Positions 1-8,400 of a stretch of 16,512 nucleotides of DNA are shown piece after piece (within the stretch, counting starts at the first letter, position 1; each line of letters starts with the position of its first letter). Below the pieces are notes generated by a model, which did no database searches, was not told the origin of the DNA, and was given only the letters and a program-made list of their open reading frames with translations. The stretch spans positions 1-16,512 of the forward strand of contig JAHDDN010000079.1 of NCBI GenBank assembly GCA_020629335.1. The letters are read 5' to 3'. The position numbers and the translations under genes are program-made. This DNA comes from Chitinophagales bacterium (GTDB taxonomy: Bacteria > Bacteroidota > Bacteroidia > Chitinophagales > UBA2359).

Positions 1-174
1 GCGTAATGCATAATGATGAATGCATAATATTTGGCTCGTGCTGCGCACTCGCCTTTTGAGCGCAGCAGGAAGCCCCTAATTTCATTAATAGTTGATTAGT
101 ATATTAGTTAATTGGGGCAGATTCAAAATTCCAATTCTAAATTCATCATTATACATTATACATTATGCATTAAT
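1..174. repeat. Intergenic repeat block with inverted arms
   Basis: Non-coding block ahead of the first gene. The start (about 4-21) and the end (about 141-174) hold imperfectly inverted copies of a TAATGCATAAT...GATGAAT motif. The right arm contains four tandem heptamers at 147-174 (CATTATA twice, CATTATG, CATTAAT). Between the arms, bases 30-76 are GC-rich and can fold (GCTGCGC near 40 against GCGCAGC-like sequence near 60). This GC-rich part resembles the reverse complement of 8087-8133, so it is a dispersed repeat. No ORF or RNA gene is recognised here. Confidence 0.55.
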
Positions 175-210
175 AAAGTAACCTATTGTTAATCAGCCGT
201 CTAAAGGGGA

Positions 211-1407
211 GTGAAATGGATTGATAAAACTCGTGAGATTCTTGAAAATGTAAAGAATCGAATTCCCTTCTTGAAAAAGGAGGAGGAATCTGGTATTGAT
301 GAAATTGAGGAGAAACCTGAGATTCCTGAATTATATATGCAGCGGTTTCTTTTTTTGAATCCTTTGACTTTTTTTGATGAGAATTTGAGGGGGCGTAGTC
401 AGGAGATTAAATTATTAAAACAGGCCTATGATAATTGGAATATTTCTCACCGTCCGCTATTAGTGATTGGGGAAGCGGGGGCAGGCATGTCTACTTTACT
501 GACTTTTGCCCAAGCGCAATTATTTCCTGATGCCCATGTATTTTCTGACGATCTAAACATTAATACGCATAATGAATTATTGCAGTTATTACAAGCTTTT
601 TTTAATGCGCCTGATGCTCGTAATCTGACAGATATTTCCGACTTGATTAAGACTAAGGAAGAACCAATGGTGGTTGTTTTTGAAAATGTGGAGCGTTTAT
701 TTTTGAGAAGAATTCATGGATTTGATTTGTTGCGAGATTTTTTACTTTTTATTCAGGCAACTCGTAATCAAGTTTTTTGGTTAGTCACGATTAATGAATA
801 CAGCTATTATTATCTCAATAGGAGTATTGATTTTGGGGATCATTTTTTATCTTCTATTAGGCTGAAGCCTGTTTCTAATGAAGATATGATTAGTATACTT
901 TCTGAGAGTAATGAGGGCTATGAAATTATTTATTTAAAGCCAAAAAATGTGGGTCGGCTACTCAATCGAAAACTGGCTAAAAATTCGGGGACTGATAAAC
1001 AAGAATTATTGAGGAGTCATTATTTATCTAAATTAGATCAATTTTCACAAGGTAATATTTCAAGGGCAATTTTATATTGGATGAACTCTATCGTTCGATT
1101 CAAGGAGAATAAAATATATGTCAAACCTTATGAATCTGGCGATGCACTTAATGAAGTTTCATTAGATGATTTGTTTATCTTGGAGGCCCTTTTGCAGCAT
1201 ACTTCATTATCTTCTAAAGAGCTGCAATTGGTACTTCGTCAAACGAACAAACACAGTCGATTAATTTTGGAACAATTCGTAGATAAGCAAATTATTCAGC
1301 CCATCTATTATGATGGAGCTGAAAAACCTGAGTACAAAATCAATTTGTTATATCTCAAGGAATTAAAAGACCTTTTCCATCAAAGATTGAATCGAAATAT
1401 TAGTTAA
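211..1407 (+). CDS. AAA-like ATP-binding protein with degenerate Walker motifs
   Basis: A 398-aa soluble protein built like a STAND/AAA-type P-loop protein. Residues 1-45 are a charged leader, a nucleotide-binding-like domain spans about 55-240, and a helical, probably winged-helix-like tail covers about 315-390. The P-loop reads GEAGAGMS (87-94), so the invariant lysine is methionine at 93. The Walker B strand (MVVVFENV, 153-160) has Glu-Asn where Asp-Glu is usual. A sensor-1-like TIN (193-195) and a sensor-2-like GNISRA (281-286) remain. I infer weak or absent ATP hydrolysis, perhaps only nucleotide sensing. The start is GTG: an in-frame stop lies at 202-204, the next Met is residue 43, and AAAGGGGA abuts the codon. 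The MscS channel gene begins 10 bp after the stop, which implies co-transcription. The family is not recognised beyond this. Confidence 0.8.
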   Translation: MKWIDKTREILENVKNRIPFLKKEEESGIDEIEEKPEIPELYMQRFLFLNPLTFFDENLRGRSQEIKLLKQAYDNWNISHRPLLVIGEAGAGMSTLLTFAQAQLFPDAHVFSDDLNINTHNELLQLLQAFFNAPDARNLTDISDLIKTKEEPMVVVFENVERLFLRRIHGFDLLRDFLLFIQATRNQVFWLVTINEYSYYYLNRSIDFGDHFLSSIRLKPVSNEDMISILSESNEGYEIIYLKPKNVGRLLNRKLAKNSGTDKQELLRSHYLSKLDQFSQGNISRAILYWMNSIVRFKENKIYVKPYESGDALNEVSLDDLFILEALLQHTSLSSKELQLVLRQTNKHSRLILEQFVDKQIIQPIYYDGAEKPEYKINLLYLKELKDLFHQRLNRNIS

Positions 1408-1417
1408 CAGTACCCTT

Positions 1418-2314
1418 ATGAAAATATCTTTTTCAAATATTGTCACTCCTTTTTTAGGCTTGTTCCTTAGCTTTTCAACTAGCATTTATGGGCAACAAGA
1501 CACCCCTGTGGAGGCAGTGACAGAAAACGTAGGCAAGGCCGTTGATAATTTTACGGATTTGGTTTCATTATCTAAGGTCATTTCTGTTATTACCGTTTTC
1601 TTTTTGGTATGGTTGCTCATTAAGGGTTTAAATTTTGCCTTTGACTATATCGCTAGCAAGTCCAATCGTTATCGTTTGCGGATTCTAAGGATGCAGCCTT
1701 TTATTGTGATTTCACTTTGGGCTATCGCGACTTATATTGTCATCGTAAGTATTTTTAGTCCTAAACCAGAGAGTTTGTATGCCATGTTAGCCTCTTCCGC
1801 CTTAGCCTTAGGTTTTGCCTCTCAAGATATTCTTAAAAACATCTTCGGCGGACTGATGATTATTTTTGATCGTCCTTTTCAAATTGGGGATAGAATTAAT
1901 GTAGGAGGCAACTATGGAGAAGTGGTGAATATTGGTTTGAGAACAACCCGAATCAATACCTTAGATGATTCGATTGTTACGATTCCCAACTCAAAGATCA
2001 TCAGCGATACCGTATCCAATGCCAACTCTGGCGCCTTGGATTGTATGGTAGTAGTTGACTTATGGCTACCCATTAATTTAGACGTTAGCAAAGTACGTAA
2101 AATTGCATATGAGGCCGCTATCACGTCTAAATATATCAATATGGATAAGAATGTAGTGATTTTGCTTTTCGATCATTTTGATGAAAGAGCCGCTACTAAC
2201 GTAAAGATAAAAGCTTATGTGTTAGATGCACGTTATGAGAAGGCTTTTGCTGGAGACGTAACAGAAGCAGCCAAAAAAGCTTTAGGCGAATCCAAAATTT
2301 ATGCGGACTCTTAA
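1418..2314 (+). CDS. MscS-family mechanosensitive ion channel
   Basis: A 298-aa inner-membrane channel of the small MscS type (E. coli MscS is 286 aa), expected to open under membrane tension and release solutes during osmotic downshock. Residues 1-25 look like a cleavable signal peptide (hydrophobic stretch, then IYGQQ). Transmembrane segments lie near 53-70 and 95-112. The pore-lining third helix (about 119-150) contains the signature ALGFASQDILKNIFGG, followed by DRPFQIGD (151-158) leading into the cytoplasmic beta domain. The rest forms the beta and alpha/beta vestibule. It follows the ATPase-like gene by 10 bp, so the two are probably one transcript. A regulatory link between them is inference. 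No terminator is visible after the stop. Confidence 0.93.
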   Translation: MKISFSNIVTPFLGLFLSFSTSIYGQQDTPVEAVTENVGKAVDNFTDLVSLSKVISVITVFFLVWLLIKGLNFAFDYIASKSNRYRLRILRMQPFIVISLWAIATYIVIVSIFSPKPESLYAMLASSALALGFASQDILKNIFGGLMIIFDRPFQIGDRINVGGNYGEVVNIGLRTTRINTLDDSIVTIPNSKIISDTVSNANSGALDCMVVVDLWLPINLDVSKVRKIAYEAAITSKYINMDKNVVILLFDHFDERAATNVKIKAYVLDARYEKAFAGDVTEAAKKALGESKIYADS

Positions 2315-2383
2315 CTAAGGGCAATCCTTTCTTATATATTTACATATTTCATAATGATACTGGCATTATTCATAATTTTATCC

Positions 2384-2391
2384 TAATTTTG
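2384..2391 (+). promoter_or_regulatory. Putative sigma-A -7 box for the T9SS protein gene
   Basis: TAATTTTG matches the Bacteroidota -7 consensus TAnnTTTG exactly and lies 38 bp before the ATG at 2430. The matching -33 TTTG is weak or absent (a TGG is found near 2361). This would give a 5' leader of about 33 nt and make the gene independent of the upstream channel operon. Confidence 0.4.
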
Positions 2392-2429
2392 GCTTGAGAT
2401 TTGAAGATTTAACCCCTAAAGATTAAATT

Positions 2430-4805
2430 ATGAATAAAAAATTACTATTATTAAGTACTCTCTTGTATTTAGTTAGCTGGACAGCTTATGCTCAAGTTCC
2501 TGACAATGACAATTGCGGTACTGCTATCGAGTTATCCGTCTCTTCCCTTGAATGTGCTAATCCATTAGTTGGAAATAATACAGAAGCTACGGATTCTGAA
2601 AATGCTACCCCATTTTGTGCATCTTATTTTGGAGGCGATTTATGGTATTCTGTAACGGTGCCAGCAAGCGGTGTTTTGAGTATAGAAACATCAGGCGATG
2701 AAAGTTTTGATACTGGATTGGCTATTTATAGTGGAGATTGTGACGGTCTTGAAGCGGTTGGATGTAATGATGATGGTGGTGATGGTACTTTTTCCTTAAT
2801 AAATATTATCCCAGATGATGGCTTGGCTGGTACAGCTATTTTCATTCAAGTCTGGGAGTATGGTAATGATAATCAAGGCGAGTTTAATATTTGTGCTTAT
2901 GAGCCAGATTTTTGTGCTCCTCCATCTTACACTTTTGAGCAAGAGTGTGTTGACGATGAGAATGGTACTATTGTATTCAATATTACAGATATAGGAACAT
3001 CTCCCTTCTTTTTCATATCAGATGGTATTAATGATCCATTACTAATCAATATGCCTGGAGAGTATGTATTAGGCCCTTATGAAAATTTAACGGAATTGGG
3101 TATTTCATTAGAACCCCAAAATCCTGATTGTGGTGCTTATGAGTTTATCATAATAGATTGTACTCCTCCTCCACCTGCACCTGATAATGATCAATGTATT
3201 GATGCAATTGCATTAGAACTAAGTTCTTCTGCTTGTGAAAATGCCTATTTAGCAACTAATTCAGGAGCAACAGATTCACCTGATATTGCGCCTCCCACCT
3301 GTGCCTTTTACAGTGGTGGTGATATTTGGTTTACTGCTACTGTTCCAGAATCAGGCTTGCTCAATGTAGAAACATCTGCAGCAGACACTTTAAGTATTTT
3401 TGATACGGGAATGGCTGTTTATTATGGTACATGTGAAGGTTTAGAACTCATCGAATGTGATGATGATGGAGGAAATGGCACATTTTCGCTCATTTCTGTA
3501 CAAGATGAAAGCTTGGCTGGTCAAACTATATATATTAGAGTTTGGGACTACGGAAATAATAATTTTGGTAACTTCTTTGTGTGTACGGATGACCCGACTC
3601 CTAATTGTGATTTCCCTGAAGTCACTTTTGAAACGCAATGTATTGATGAGACAACTTATGAAGTGATAGTGAATGTAACTTCCTTAGGTAGTTCTTCTGT
3701 TTATAGTATCAGTGATAATTTAGGTAATACACCCGTTGGTGGTATTACTGAGCCTGGTACATATACTTATGGAGCATATGACAATCTATCAAGCGTCTCT
3801 GTCAATTTAGTCAGTGATGAGGATTTTGATTGTAATATTAGCTCAGATAATTTAATCACTAACTGCCTTCCTGCGCCAGCGAATGATCTTTGTAGCGATG
3901 CGATTCCTCTGGTAGCTTCTGTTGGAGCAGAGTGTAGTAATATTGTTATTGTTAATAATAGTGGAGCAAACATATCTGAAGCAGATCCAGGATGTGCTTT
4001 TTATTCAGGAGGAGATTTATGGTATTCTATTACGGTTCCTGCAAGTGGAGAATTAACTTTACAAACATTATTTGTAGAAGAAAGTAATATAGGTGATACA
4101 GGCTTAGCTGTTTATTCTGGAGATTGTTCCAATCCGACTCTAATCGAATGTAATGATGATGGTGGTGAGAATGCATTTTCTTTGATTGAAATCACTCCTG
4201 ATATGGGCTTAGCTGAAACACTTATCTGGGTACAAGTTTGGGAATTTGGTAATGATAGTTTTGGAGAGTTTGGAGTTTGCGCATTGACCTCCAGTTGTAC
4301 TGATGTAGACAAGGATGGTATTTGCGTAGAAGTAGACTGCGACGATAATGATGAGAACAATACTGAAACAGACGTTGATCAAGATGGTGTTTGTACGCCA
4401 ATAGATTGTAATGATACGGATGCAGACATTTATCCTGGTGCAAGCTGTGATGATGGAAACGAAGACACCATTGATGATGTCTATAACGACTCCTGTGAAT
4501 GCTTAGGTAGTTCAGTAAGCATTTCTGACTTAATCAATCAAGTAAATTTCACTGCATTCCCTAATCCGATGAGTGAGGAAGCTGTGATACGTTTAAACAG
4601 CCCAATAACTGCTGCAAACGTAAGTGTTGATCTTTTATCAATAGATGGTAAGCTGATTAGTCAAGTCTTTAACGGATCACTTCAAAAAGGGCAAGTAAAT
4701 GACATTCAATTATCTGTTGAAACATTAGTAGAAGGTATCTACTTATGTCGTCTATTAGCAGATGATGGCAGTCAAAAAATAATTAAATTAATGATAAGTA
4801 AGTAA
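2430..4805 (+). CDS. Secreted three-module protein with T9SS sorting domain
   Basis: A 791-aa exported protein. The signal peptide covers 1-21 (cleavage AYA|Q). Three similar modules of about 138 aa lie at 23-159, 250-388 and 482-620. Each starts with P-x-N-D-x-C, has GGD[LI]W[YF] in the middle, C-[ND]-DDGG later, and ends in V-W-x[YF]GN. They are separated by two related Ig-like linkers (160-245, 391-480), giving an A-B-A-B-A order. Residues 623-693 are a Cys/Asp-rich segment with thrombospondin-type-3/MopE-like repeats (DVDKDGIC, DCDDND, DVDQDGVC, NDTDADIYPGA), expected to bind calcium. Residues 705-791 are a type A T9SS sorting domain (FPNPMSEEAVIRL ... GIYLCRLLAD ... KIIKL). It is therefore probably carried across the outer membrane and anchored to or shed from the cell surface. 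The modules resemble lectin-like or CUB-like surface repeats, but I cannot assign a ligand. Confidence 0.88.
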   Translation: MNKKLLLLSTLLYLVSWTAYAQVPDNDNCGTAIELSVSSLECANPLVGNNTEATDSENATPFCASYFGGDLWYSVTVPASGVLSIETSGDESFDTGLAIYSGDCDGLEAVGCNDDGGDGTFSLINIIPDDGLAGTAIFIQVWEYGNDNQGEFNICAYEPDFCAPPSYTFEQECVDDENGTIVFNITDIGTSPFFFISDGINDPLLINMPGEYVLGPYENLTELGISLEPQNPDCGAYEFIIIDCTPPPPAPDNDQCIDAIALELSSSACENAYLATNSGATDSPDIAPPTCAFYSGGDIWFTATVPESGLLNVETSAADTLSIFDTGMAVYYGTCEGLELIECDDDGGNGTFSLISVQDESLAGQTIYIRVWDYGNNNFGNFFVCTDDPTPNCDFPEVTFETQCIDETTYEVIVNVTSLGSSSVYSISDNLGNTPVGGITEPGTYTYGAYDNLSSVSVNLVSDEDFDCNISSDNLITNCLPAPANDLCSDAIPLVASVGAECSNIVIVNNSGANISEADPGCAFYSGGDLWYSITVPASGELTLQTLFVEESNIGDTGLAVYSGDCSNPTLIECNDDGGENAFSLIEITPDMGLAETLIWVQVWEFGNDSFGEFGVCALTSSCTDVDKDGICVEVDCDDNDENNTETDVDQDGVCTPIDCNDTDADIYPGASCDDGNEDTIDDVYNDSCECLGSSVSISDLINQVNFTAFPNPMSEEAVIRLNSPITAANVSVDLLSIDGKLISQVFNGSLQKGQVNDIQLSVETLVEGIYLCRLLADDGSQKIIKLMISK

Positions 4806-4814
4806 ATTAATTTT

Positions 4815-4976
4815 TGAACTCATTTAAAGTTTTATGGTGATGCTGAAAATAAGCTATTTTTTCGTAATTCAAGGCATTTTTGAGGTGCATAGCAGCGCTA
4901 CGGGCCGATAAAATAACGCAGAAGTACGGAAAAATAGCCATTTTCTAAGCCAGCAGAAAAACTTTAAACGAGTTCT
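4815..4976 (+). repeat. Family A palindromic element, copy A1 (162 bp)
   Basis: This element begins 9 bp after the preceding stop codon. Its ends are inverted (GAACTCATTTAAAGTTTT at left, AAAACTTTAAACGAGTTC at right), and the interior pairs along most of its length around AGCGCT. It has no ORF. Copies of the same length lie at 9177 and, inverted, at 11191. It could also fold as a terminator for the upstream gene. Confidence 0.85.
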
Positions 4977-5031
4977 TTGACTTAAGCTAAAAAGCCATCT
5001 GAATTACAGAAATAAATCAAGCTTTTTGAAA

Positions 5032-5064
5032 GGCCCTACAATAAGTTTATTGTAGGGCTTTTTT
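5032..5064 (+). terminator. Rho-independent terminator
   Basis: GCCCTACAATAA (5033-5044) pairs with TTATTGTAGGGC (5047-5058) and is followed by six T residues. It ends transcription that passes from the 2430 gene through element A1. The remaining 4806-5258 interval holds only element A1, this hairpin and the promoter before the AAA+ gene. Confidence 0.8.
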
Positions 5065-5181
5065 ATTTAATAAATGGCGTGTTTATGGCGCTTTTCCCTT
5101 AAACCGAATCAACCGACATATATTTTTTTTCTTACAAAATGCTGATTCATAGGCAATAAAGATACAAGCCTAAAAATAGTG

Positions 5182-5212
5182 TTTGAAGGCTCTATTTTTT
5201 TTTGTAGATTTA
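5182..5212 (+). promoter_or_regulatory. Putative sigma-A promoter for the TPR-AAA+ gene
   Basis: A TTTG -33 box (5182-5185) is separated by 19 bp from TAGATTTA (5205-5212), one mismatch from the Bacteroidota -7 consensus TAnnTTTG. Transcription would begin near 5219, leaving a leader of about 40 nt before the ATG at 5259. Confidence 0.5.
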
Positions 5213-5258
5213 TTCGTCTTTTGAAGTTCGATCCCCTCGAACCAACGCTAAATACATA

Positions 5259-6554
5259 ATGGACTTACAAACACTTCAAGCCTTGGAAAGTGCTTTAAGT
5301 AGTTCTCCCCAAAATAACCATTTGAGAAAACAAGTGGCTAAAGGGTATTACAATTTAAGGCTCTTTGATCAAGCTAAAACGCATCTATATTTACTACTAA
5401 AAAGTGAAACGTCTAATGAGATTATTAAGCTTTTAGCAGAATGTTATTTGCGACTTGGCAATACCAGTACTGGATTAGTCATTTGTGAAGAAGTACTCTC
5501 CAAAGAGTTAGATGAGGAAGTTGTATCTACTTATCTACAACTTCTAATCAATGATGGTCAACACAAAGAGGCTATAGAACAGTATGAATCTTTTCAACAA
5601 CAACTGCCTGATTGGAGTAATGAGTTAATAGAAATACAACTTCAGATACCTAATTATGAAGATGAGGACGAAGAGGAGGAAGAAGATACAGATGATGTAT
5701 TCTTTGATACACCTGATATGGATTTCTCTTTCGTAGGTGGGATGGACCAATTAAAAAAAGTCATTCAGCTCAATTTTATACTACCAATTATTTCACCTGA
5801 CACCTTTGAAGCTTACGGAAAAAAAACAGGTACAAGCATTTTGTTATTCGGACCTCCTGGTTGCGGAAAGACCTTGATAGCAAAGGCTTTAGCAGGCGAA
5901 TTAGATAGCAATGCTATCGCTGTGGAAAGTATTGACATTCTGGATAAATGGATGGGCCATAGCGAAAAGAACTTACATAAAAAATTTGAACTTGCACGGA
6001 ATCAAACTCCTTGTATACTGTTCTTTGATGAAATCGATGCACTAAGCAGAAAAAGAGAGGAGACTAAACGCTCCAATATTAGTAGCCAATTCCTTAAAGA
6101 ATTGGATGGACTCAAATCTAATAATGAAGGATTGCTAATAGTAGGAACAACTAATTCTCCCTGGAATATGGACCCTGCTTTTCTTCGCCCAGGTAGATTT
6201 GATCGTATCTATTTCGTAGCGCCACCTAATGAACGTGAACGTATAGAAATCCTACAACTCAGTTTAGCCAATAAACCAATCAATCAAATTGACTACACCG
6301 AAATTGCTTCGAAAACCAATTACTATAGTGGCGCTGATCTCATTAAACTAATCGATCTAACCATTGAAGACAAACTCTTAGCTTCAATGAATTCCAATAA
6401 AATAGAAAGAATTAATACAAAGGATATCTTAAAAAATGTAAGTCAAGTCAAACCAAGTACTAAAGAATGGCTTAGCAAGGCTAAAAGATATGCCCTAATG
6501 AACCAAAACACAGGAATTTACGACGACTTATTGAATTATCTCGATAGTCTATAA
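5259..6554 (+). CDS. TPR plus CDC48/VPS4-like AAA+ ATPase
   Basis: A 431-aa cytoplasmic protein. Residues 1-130 are helical and TPR-like. A very acidic linker follows (134-146, mostly Asp/Glu), then one classic AAA domain at about 155-395. The Walker A motif is GPPGCGKT (198-205), the pore loop KWMG (230-233), the Walker B motif ILFFDEID (253-260), sensor 1 TTN (297-299), and the second region of homology FLRPGRFDR holds arginine fingers R310 and R313. The sensor-2-like SGAD lies at 357-360. All catalytic parts are intact, so it should form an ATP-driven ring that unfolds or remodels proteins, with the TPR part choosing the substrate. No protease or partner gene is adjacent, so the target is unknown. 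The gene has its own promoter and terminator and appears monocistronic. Confidence 0.9.
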   Translation: MDLQTLQALESALSSSPQNNHLRKQVAKGYYNLRLFDQAKTHLYLLLKSETSNEIIKLLAECYLRLGNTSTGLVICEEVLSKELDEEVVSTYLQLLINDGQHKEAIEQYESFQQQLPDWSNELIEIQLQIPNYEDEDEEEEEDTDDVFFDTPDMDFSFVGGMDQLKKVIQLNFILPIISPDTFEAYGKKTGTSILLFGPPGCGKTLIAKALAGELDSNAIAVESIDILDKWMGHSEKNLHKKFELARNQTPCILFFDEIDALSRKREETKRSNISSQFLKELDGLKSNNEGLLIVGTTNSPWNMDPAFLRPGRFDRIYFVAPPNERERIEILQLSLANKPINQIDYTEIASKTNYYSGADLIKLIDLTIEDKLLASMNSNKIERINTKDILKNVSQVKPSTKEWLSKAKRYALMNQNTGIYDDLLNYLDSL

Positions 6555-6564
6555 TCCTTCAAAC

Positions 6565-6605
6565 AAAAAAGGTCCATGACGAAATTTCATCATGGACCTT
6601 TTTTT
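6565..6605. terminator. Bidirectional terminator between convergent genes
   Basis: GGTCCATGA (6571-6579) pairs with TCATGGACC (6590-6598). An A-run precedes the stem and a T-run follows it, so it can stop transcripts from both sides: the AAA+ gene (+) ending at 6554 and the barrel-like gene (-) ending at 6625. Confidence 0.87.
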
Positions 6606-6624
6606 ATTATTTAAGCTTAATCGA

Positions 6625-7302
6625 TTATAACTTACTTATTTCAGGTTCTTCGCCTGGAGCTTGCCTTGGTTTAAGATTAGTAAAGCCGAAGAAAAGACCA
6701 AAAGTAATATGATTACTTACATTAAAATTCTCAAAAGGCTTAACAGTAACACCATCTACCACTTCTTCAAAATCTTTATCAAAGAAATCAGCATAATGAT
6801 ACATCACTTTTATGGCTATCGGCCCAATACCAATACCTCCTCCAAAAGAAGGATAGTAGTTATTTAAGCGGCTTCCATTATCCGTAAATTTTATCTTATT
6901 ACTACGATTCATTCCTACGAATTGCTTTCGCTTATAATGAAAGTTATAAGTAAATTCATGGGTAAGAAATACTAATAATTTAGAATTTTCCGATTTGCCA
7001 ATTTCAGCAGCTACAGATATAGGAAGAGAAATACCCAAAGCTCTATGTTTCCATTTATCTACTTCATCTTTATAGATAAACCCCTTATTGCTAAGCAATA
7101 AACCTGTCGCTAAATAAACTCCTCTATCTTTTTTCGTGATAGCAACATTATTCATCCCCCAGTCTATTGAATATCGAATAACCGCATCTCGGTCTACCCC
7201 ATTCTCTTCGACACTAGCAATGCTGAATTGTGCATCCACATTAGCCCCTGCCATAAGTAATAACATGACTAGACCACAATATTTCAAGTAATTTAATTTC
7301 AT
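6625..7302 (-). CDS. Exported small beta-barrel-like protein, unknown function
   Basis: A 225-aa protein with a clear signal peptide (1-24, cleavage VDA|Q). The mature part alternates short amphipathic, aromatic- and glycine-rich strands, for example YLATGLLLS, LLVFLTHEFTYNF, YPSFGGGIGIGPIAIKVMYHYADFF (in part) and HITFGLFFGF. This is the pattern of a small outer-membrane beta-barrel (OmpW/porin-like) protein. The chain ends in a polar tail (GEEPEISKL) rather than a terminal aromatic residue, so barrel insertion is not certain. It is alone on this strand here, converging on the AAA+ gene. A possible promoter lies at 7340-7372. I do not recognise a named family. Confidence 0.75.
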   Translation of the reverse strand: MKLNYLKYCGLVMLLLMAGANVDAQFSIASVEENGVDRDAVIRYSIDWGMNNVAITKKDRGVYLATGLLLSNKGFIYKDEVDKWKHRALGISLPISVAAEIGKSENSKLLVFLTHEFTYNFHYKRKQFVGMNRSNKIKFTDNGSRLNNYYPSFGGGIGIGPIAIKVMYHYADFFDKDFEEVVDGVTVKPFENFNVSNHITFGLFFGFTNLKPRQAPGEEPEISKL

Positions 7303-7339
7303 AAATTGTAAATAGTTGATTGTTTAATTTATTGAGCTA

Positions 7340-7372
7340 AAATTATAGTTATTCTTAAACTTATTTCAGCAA
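7340..7372 (-). promoter_or_regulatory. Possible promoter of the barrel-like gene
   Basis: On the minus strand, TTG (7372-7370) precedes TATAATTT (7347-7340) by 22 bp, a loose match to the Bacteroidota -33/-7 arrangement. It lies about 38 bp ahead of the ATG. This is weak evidence based on consensus alone. Confidence 0.28.
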
Positions 7373-7461
7373 TGAACTACAAAATGAGTTAATTTTATTA
7401 GAAAAAAAAGTTTTTTAGCAAATTATTACTCACCTTACTCATTCTAAGGAATCTTAAGTAG

Positions 7462-8064
7462 CTATTTTTTTCTAGCAATCACCTTAAATATATGCCAATG
7501 CTTCATAGATCCCAAAGCCGTTGGCCTATCAGCCTCCTCCTCTAACATTTTCAAAATCTCAAAATCAGCAAACATTTCTTCTAATTCCACCTTACTTAGA
7601 GTCGTCAAATTATCCGCCCAATCATCATTCGGACCAAAGAAATGACCAGCAAACCAAGCCCTTTCAGACATATGCGAAAGAATATTTTCCCACACCTTTG
7701 GAAATTTATCAGGCTTACAAAAAGGCAAACTATAACTCGCATTAATCAAATTAGCCTTCCCCTCCCACTTCATCTCCTCAAAAGACGCATGTTGAAAACT
7801 CAACTGCCCTTCCTCATAAGCCTCCTTATTCTCCAAAACCGCTTTCATCGCATTCTGATGGCTATCCACCGCCCAAACATGCCAAGCATCCGCCAACAAA
7901 TGCGCTGTATCACCTCCAGCCCCACAACCCAAATCATAAGCCGTTTTCACCAAATCCGCCTCCTTATCTTCGGCTATCATTGCCAAAACCTCCAACAAAA
8001 TAGGCCTTGGCCTCAAACCTACTTTTTCATAATACTTCAACCATTTATCTCCCTGTTCACTCAT
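7462..8064 (-). CDS. Class I SAM-dependent methyltransferase (TehB-like)
   Basis: A 200-aa Rossmann-fold methyltransferase. Motif I is YDLGCGAGG (43-51), which binds S-adenosylmethionine. The acidic end of strand 2 is AVDSHQ, with D67 placed to hold the ribose. Residues 105-116 (NLINASYSLPFC) and the later HFFGPNDDWA (141-150) recall the TehB/UbiE-type small-molecule methyltransferase group, such as those linked to tellurite or thiopurine handling. The length is normal for a single domain with no substrate-recognition extension, so the substrate cannot be named. It is a minus-strand gene with 382 bp of repeats separating it from the next gene upstream, so it is probably transcribed alone. The start ATG at 8064 is the first in the frame. 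Confidence 0.85.
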   Translation of the reverse strand: MSEQGDKWLKYYEKVGLRPRPILLEVLAMIAEDKEADLVKTAYDLGCGAGGDTAHLLADAWHVWAVDSHQNAMKAVLENKEAYEEGQLSFQHASFEEMKWEGKANLINASYSLPFCKPDKFPKVWENILSHMSERAWFAGHFFGPNDDWADNLTTLSKVELEEMFADFEILKMLEEEADRPTALGSMKHWHIFKVIARKK

Positions 8065-8086
8065 AATTCAAATATTTTTAAATGTT

Positions 8087-8133
8087 GGAGCTTCCCATGC
8101 GCTCGTAAAGCAAAGTGCGCAGCACGAAGCAAA
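8087..8133 (-). repeat. GC-rich dispersed repeat, related to 30-76
   Basis: The reverse complement of this segment matches 30-76 in order (GCTTCGTGCTGCGCAC..., a GAGCGCA segment, then GGAAGC). It lies just upstream of the methyltransferase start and has no ORF. Confidence 0.5.
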
Positions 8134-8180
8134 TTATTTATCGTTCATCATTTTGAATTCATCACTCGCCGATGGCGCAT

Positions 8181-8318
8181 GGTCGGGCTGTCCGCTATTA
8201 TGTGGCTATGCTACTCCTACTCTGCTAAGTCCTGCTTGTCTGCCCTTCGGGCCAGCCATCGCATCACTAAGCGCCGTAAGTCGCAGCATGGCCGCCACAT
8301 ACCGCTACCATCCCTAAG
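8181..8318 (+). repeat. Family B GC-rich folded element, copy B1
   Basis: Starts at GGTCGGGCTGTCCGC and ends at ACCATCCCTA. It is nearly the same as the reverse complement of 11831-11965. TATGTGGC (8199-8206) pairs with GCCACATA (8294-8301) as an outer stem, and GCCC-TTC-GGGC forms an inner hairpin. Its base composition is much richer in GC than the surrounding DNA. Open frames across it are shadows. Confidence 0.82.
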
Positions 8319-8400
8319 CCTTTTCTTAACCGATTAACTTTCTAACTGAGAAACTGATTAACCAAAATATTACTATTCATTAATTACTCCCATAGTTACC

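Noticed and set aside
4806..4985. Target-site duplication around copies A1 and A2
   Set aside because: The nine bases on each side do not agree, so only A3 supports a duplication.
7440..7461. Terminator after the methyltransferase
   Set aside because: The CTTAAG/CCTTAG sequence does not form a good stem and has no T-run.
7642..8337. A 231-aa plus-strand open frame
   Set aside because: It runs antisense to the methyltransferase and then through repeats; its sequence is basic and low in normal domain patterns, and its end is family B repeat.
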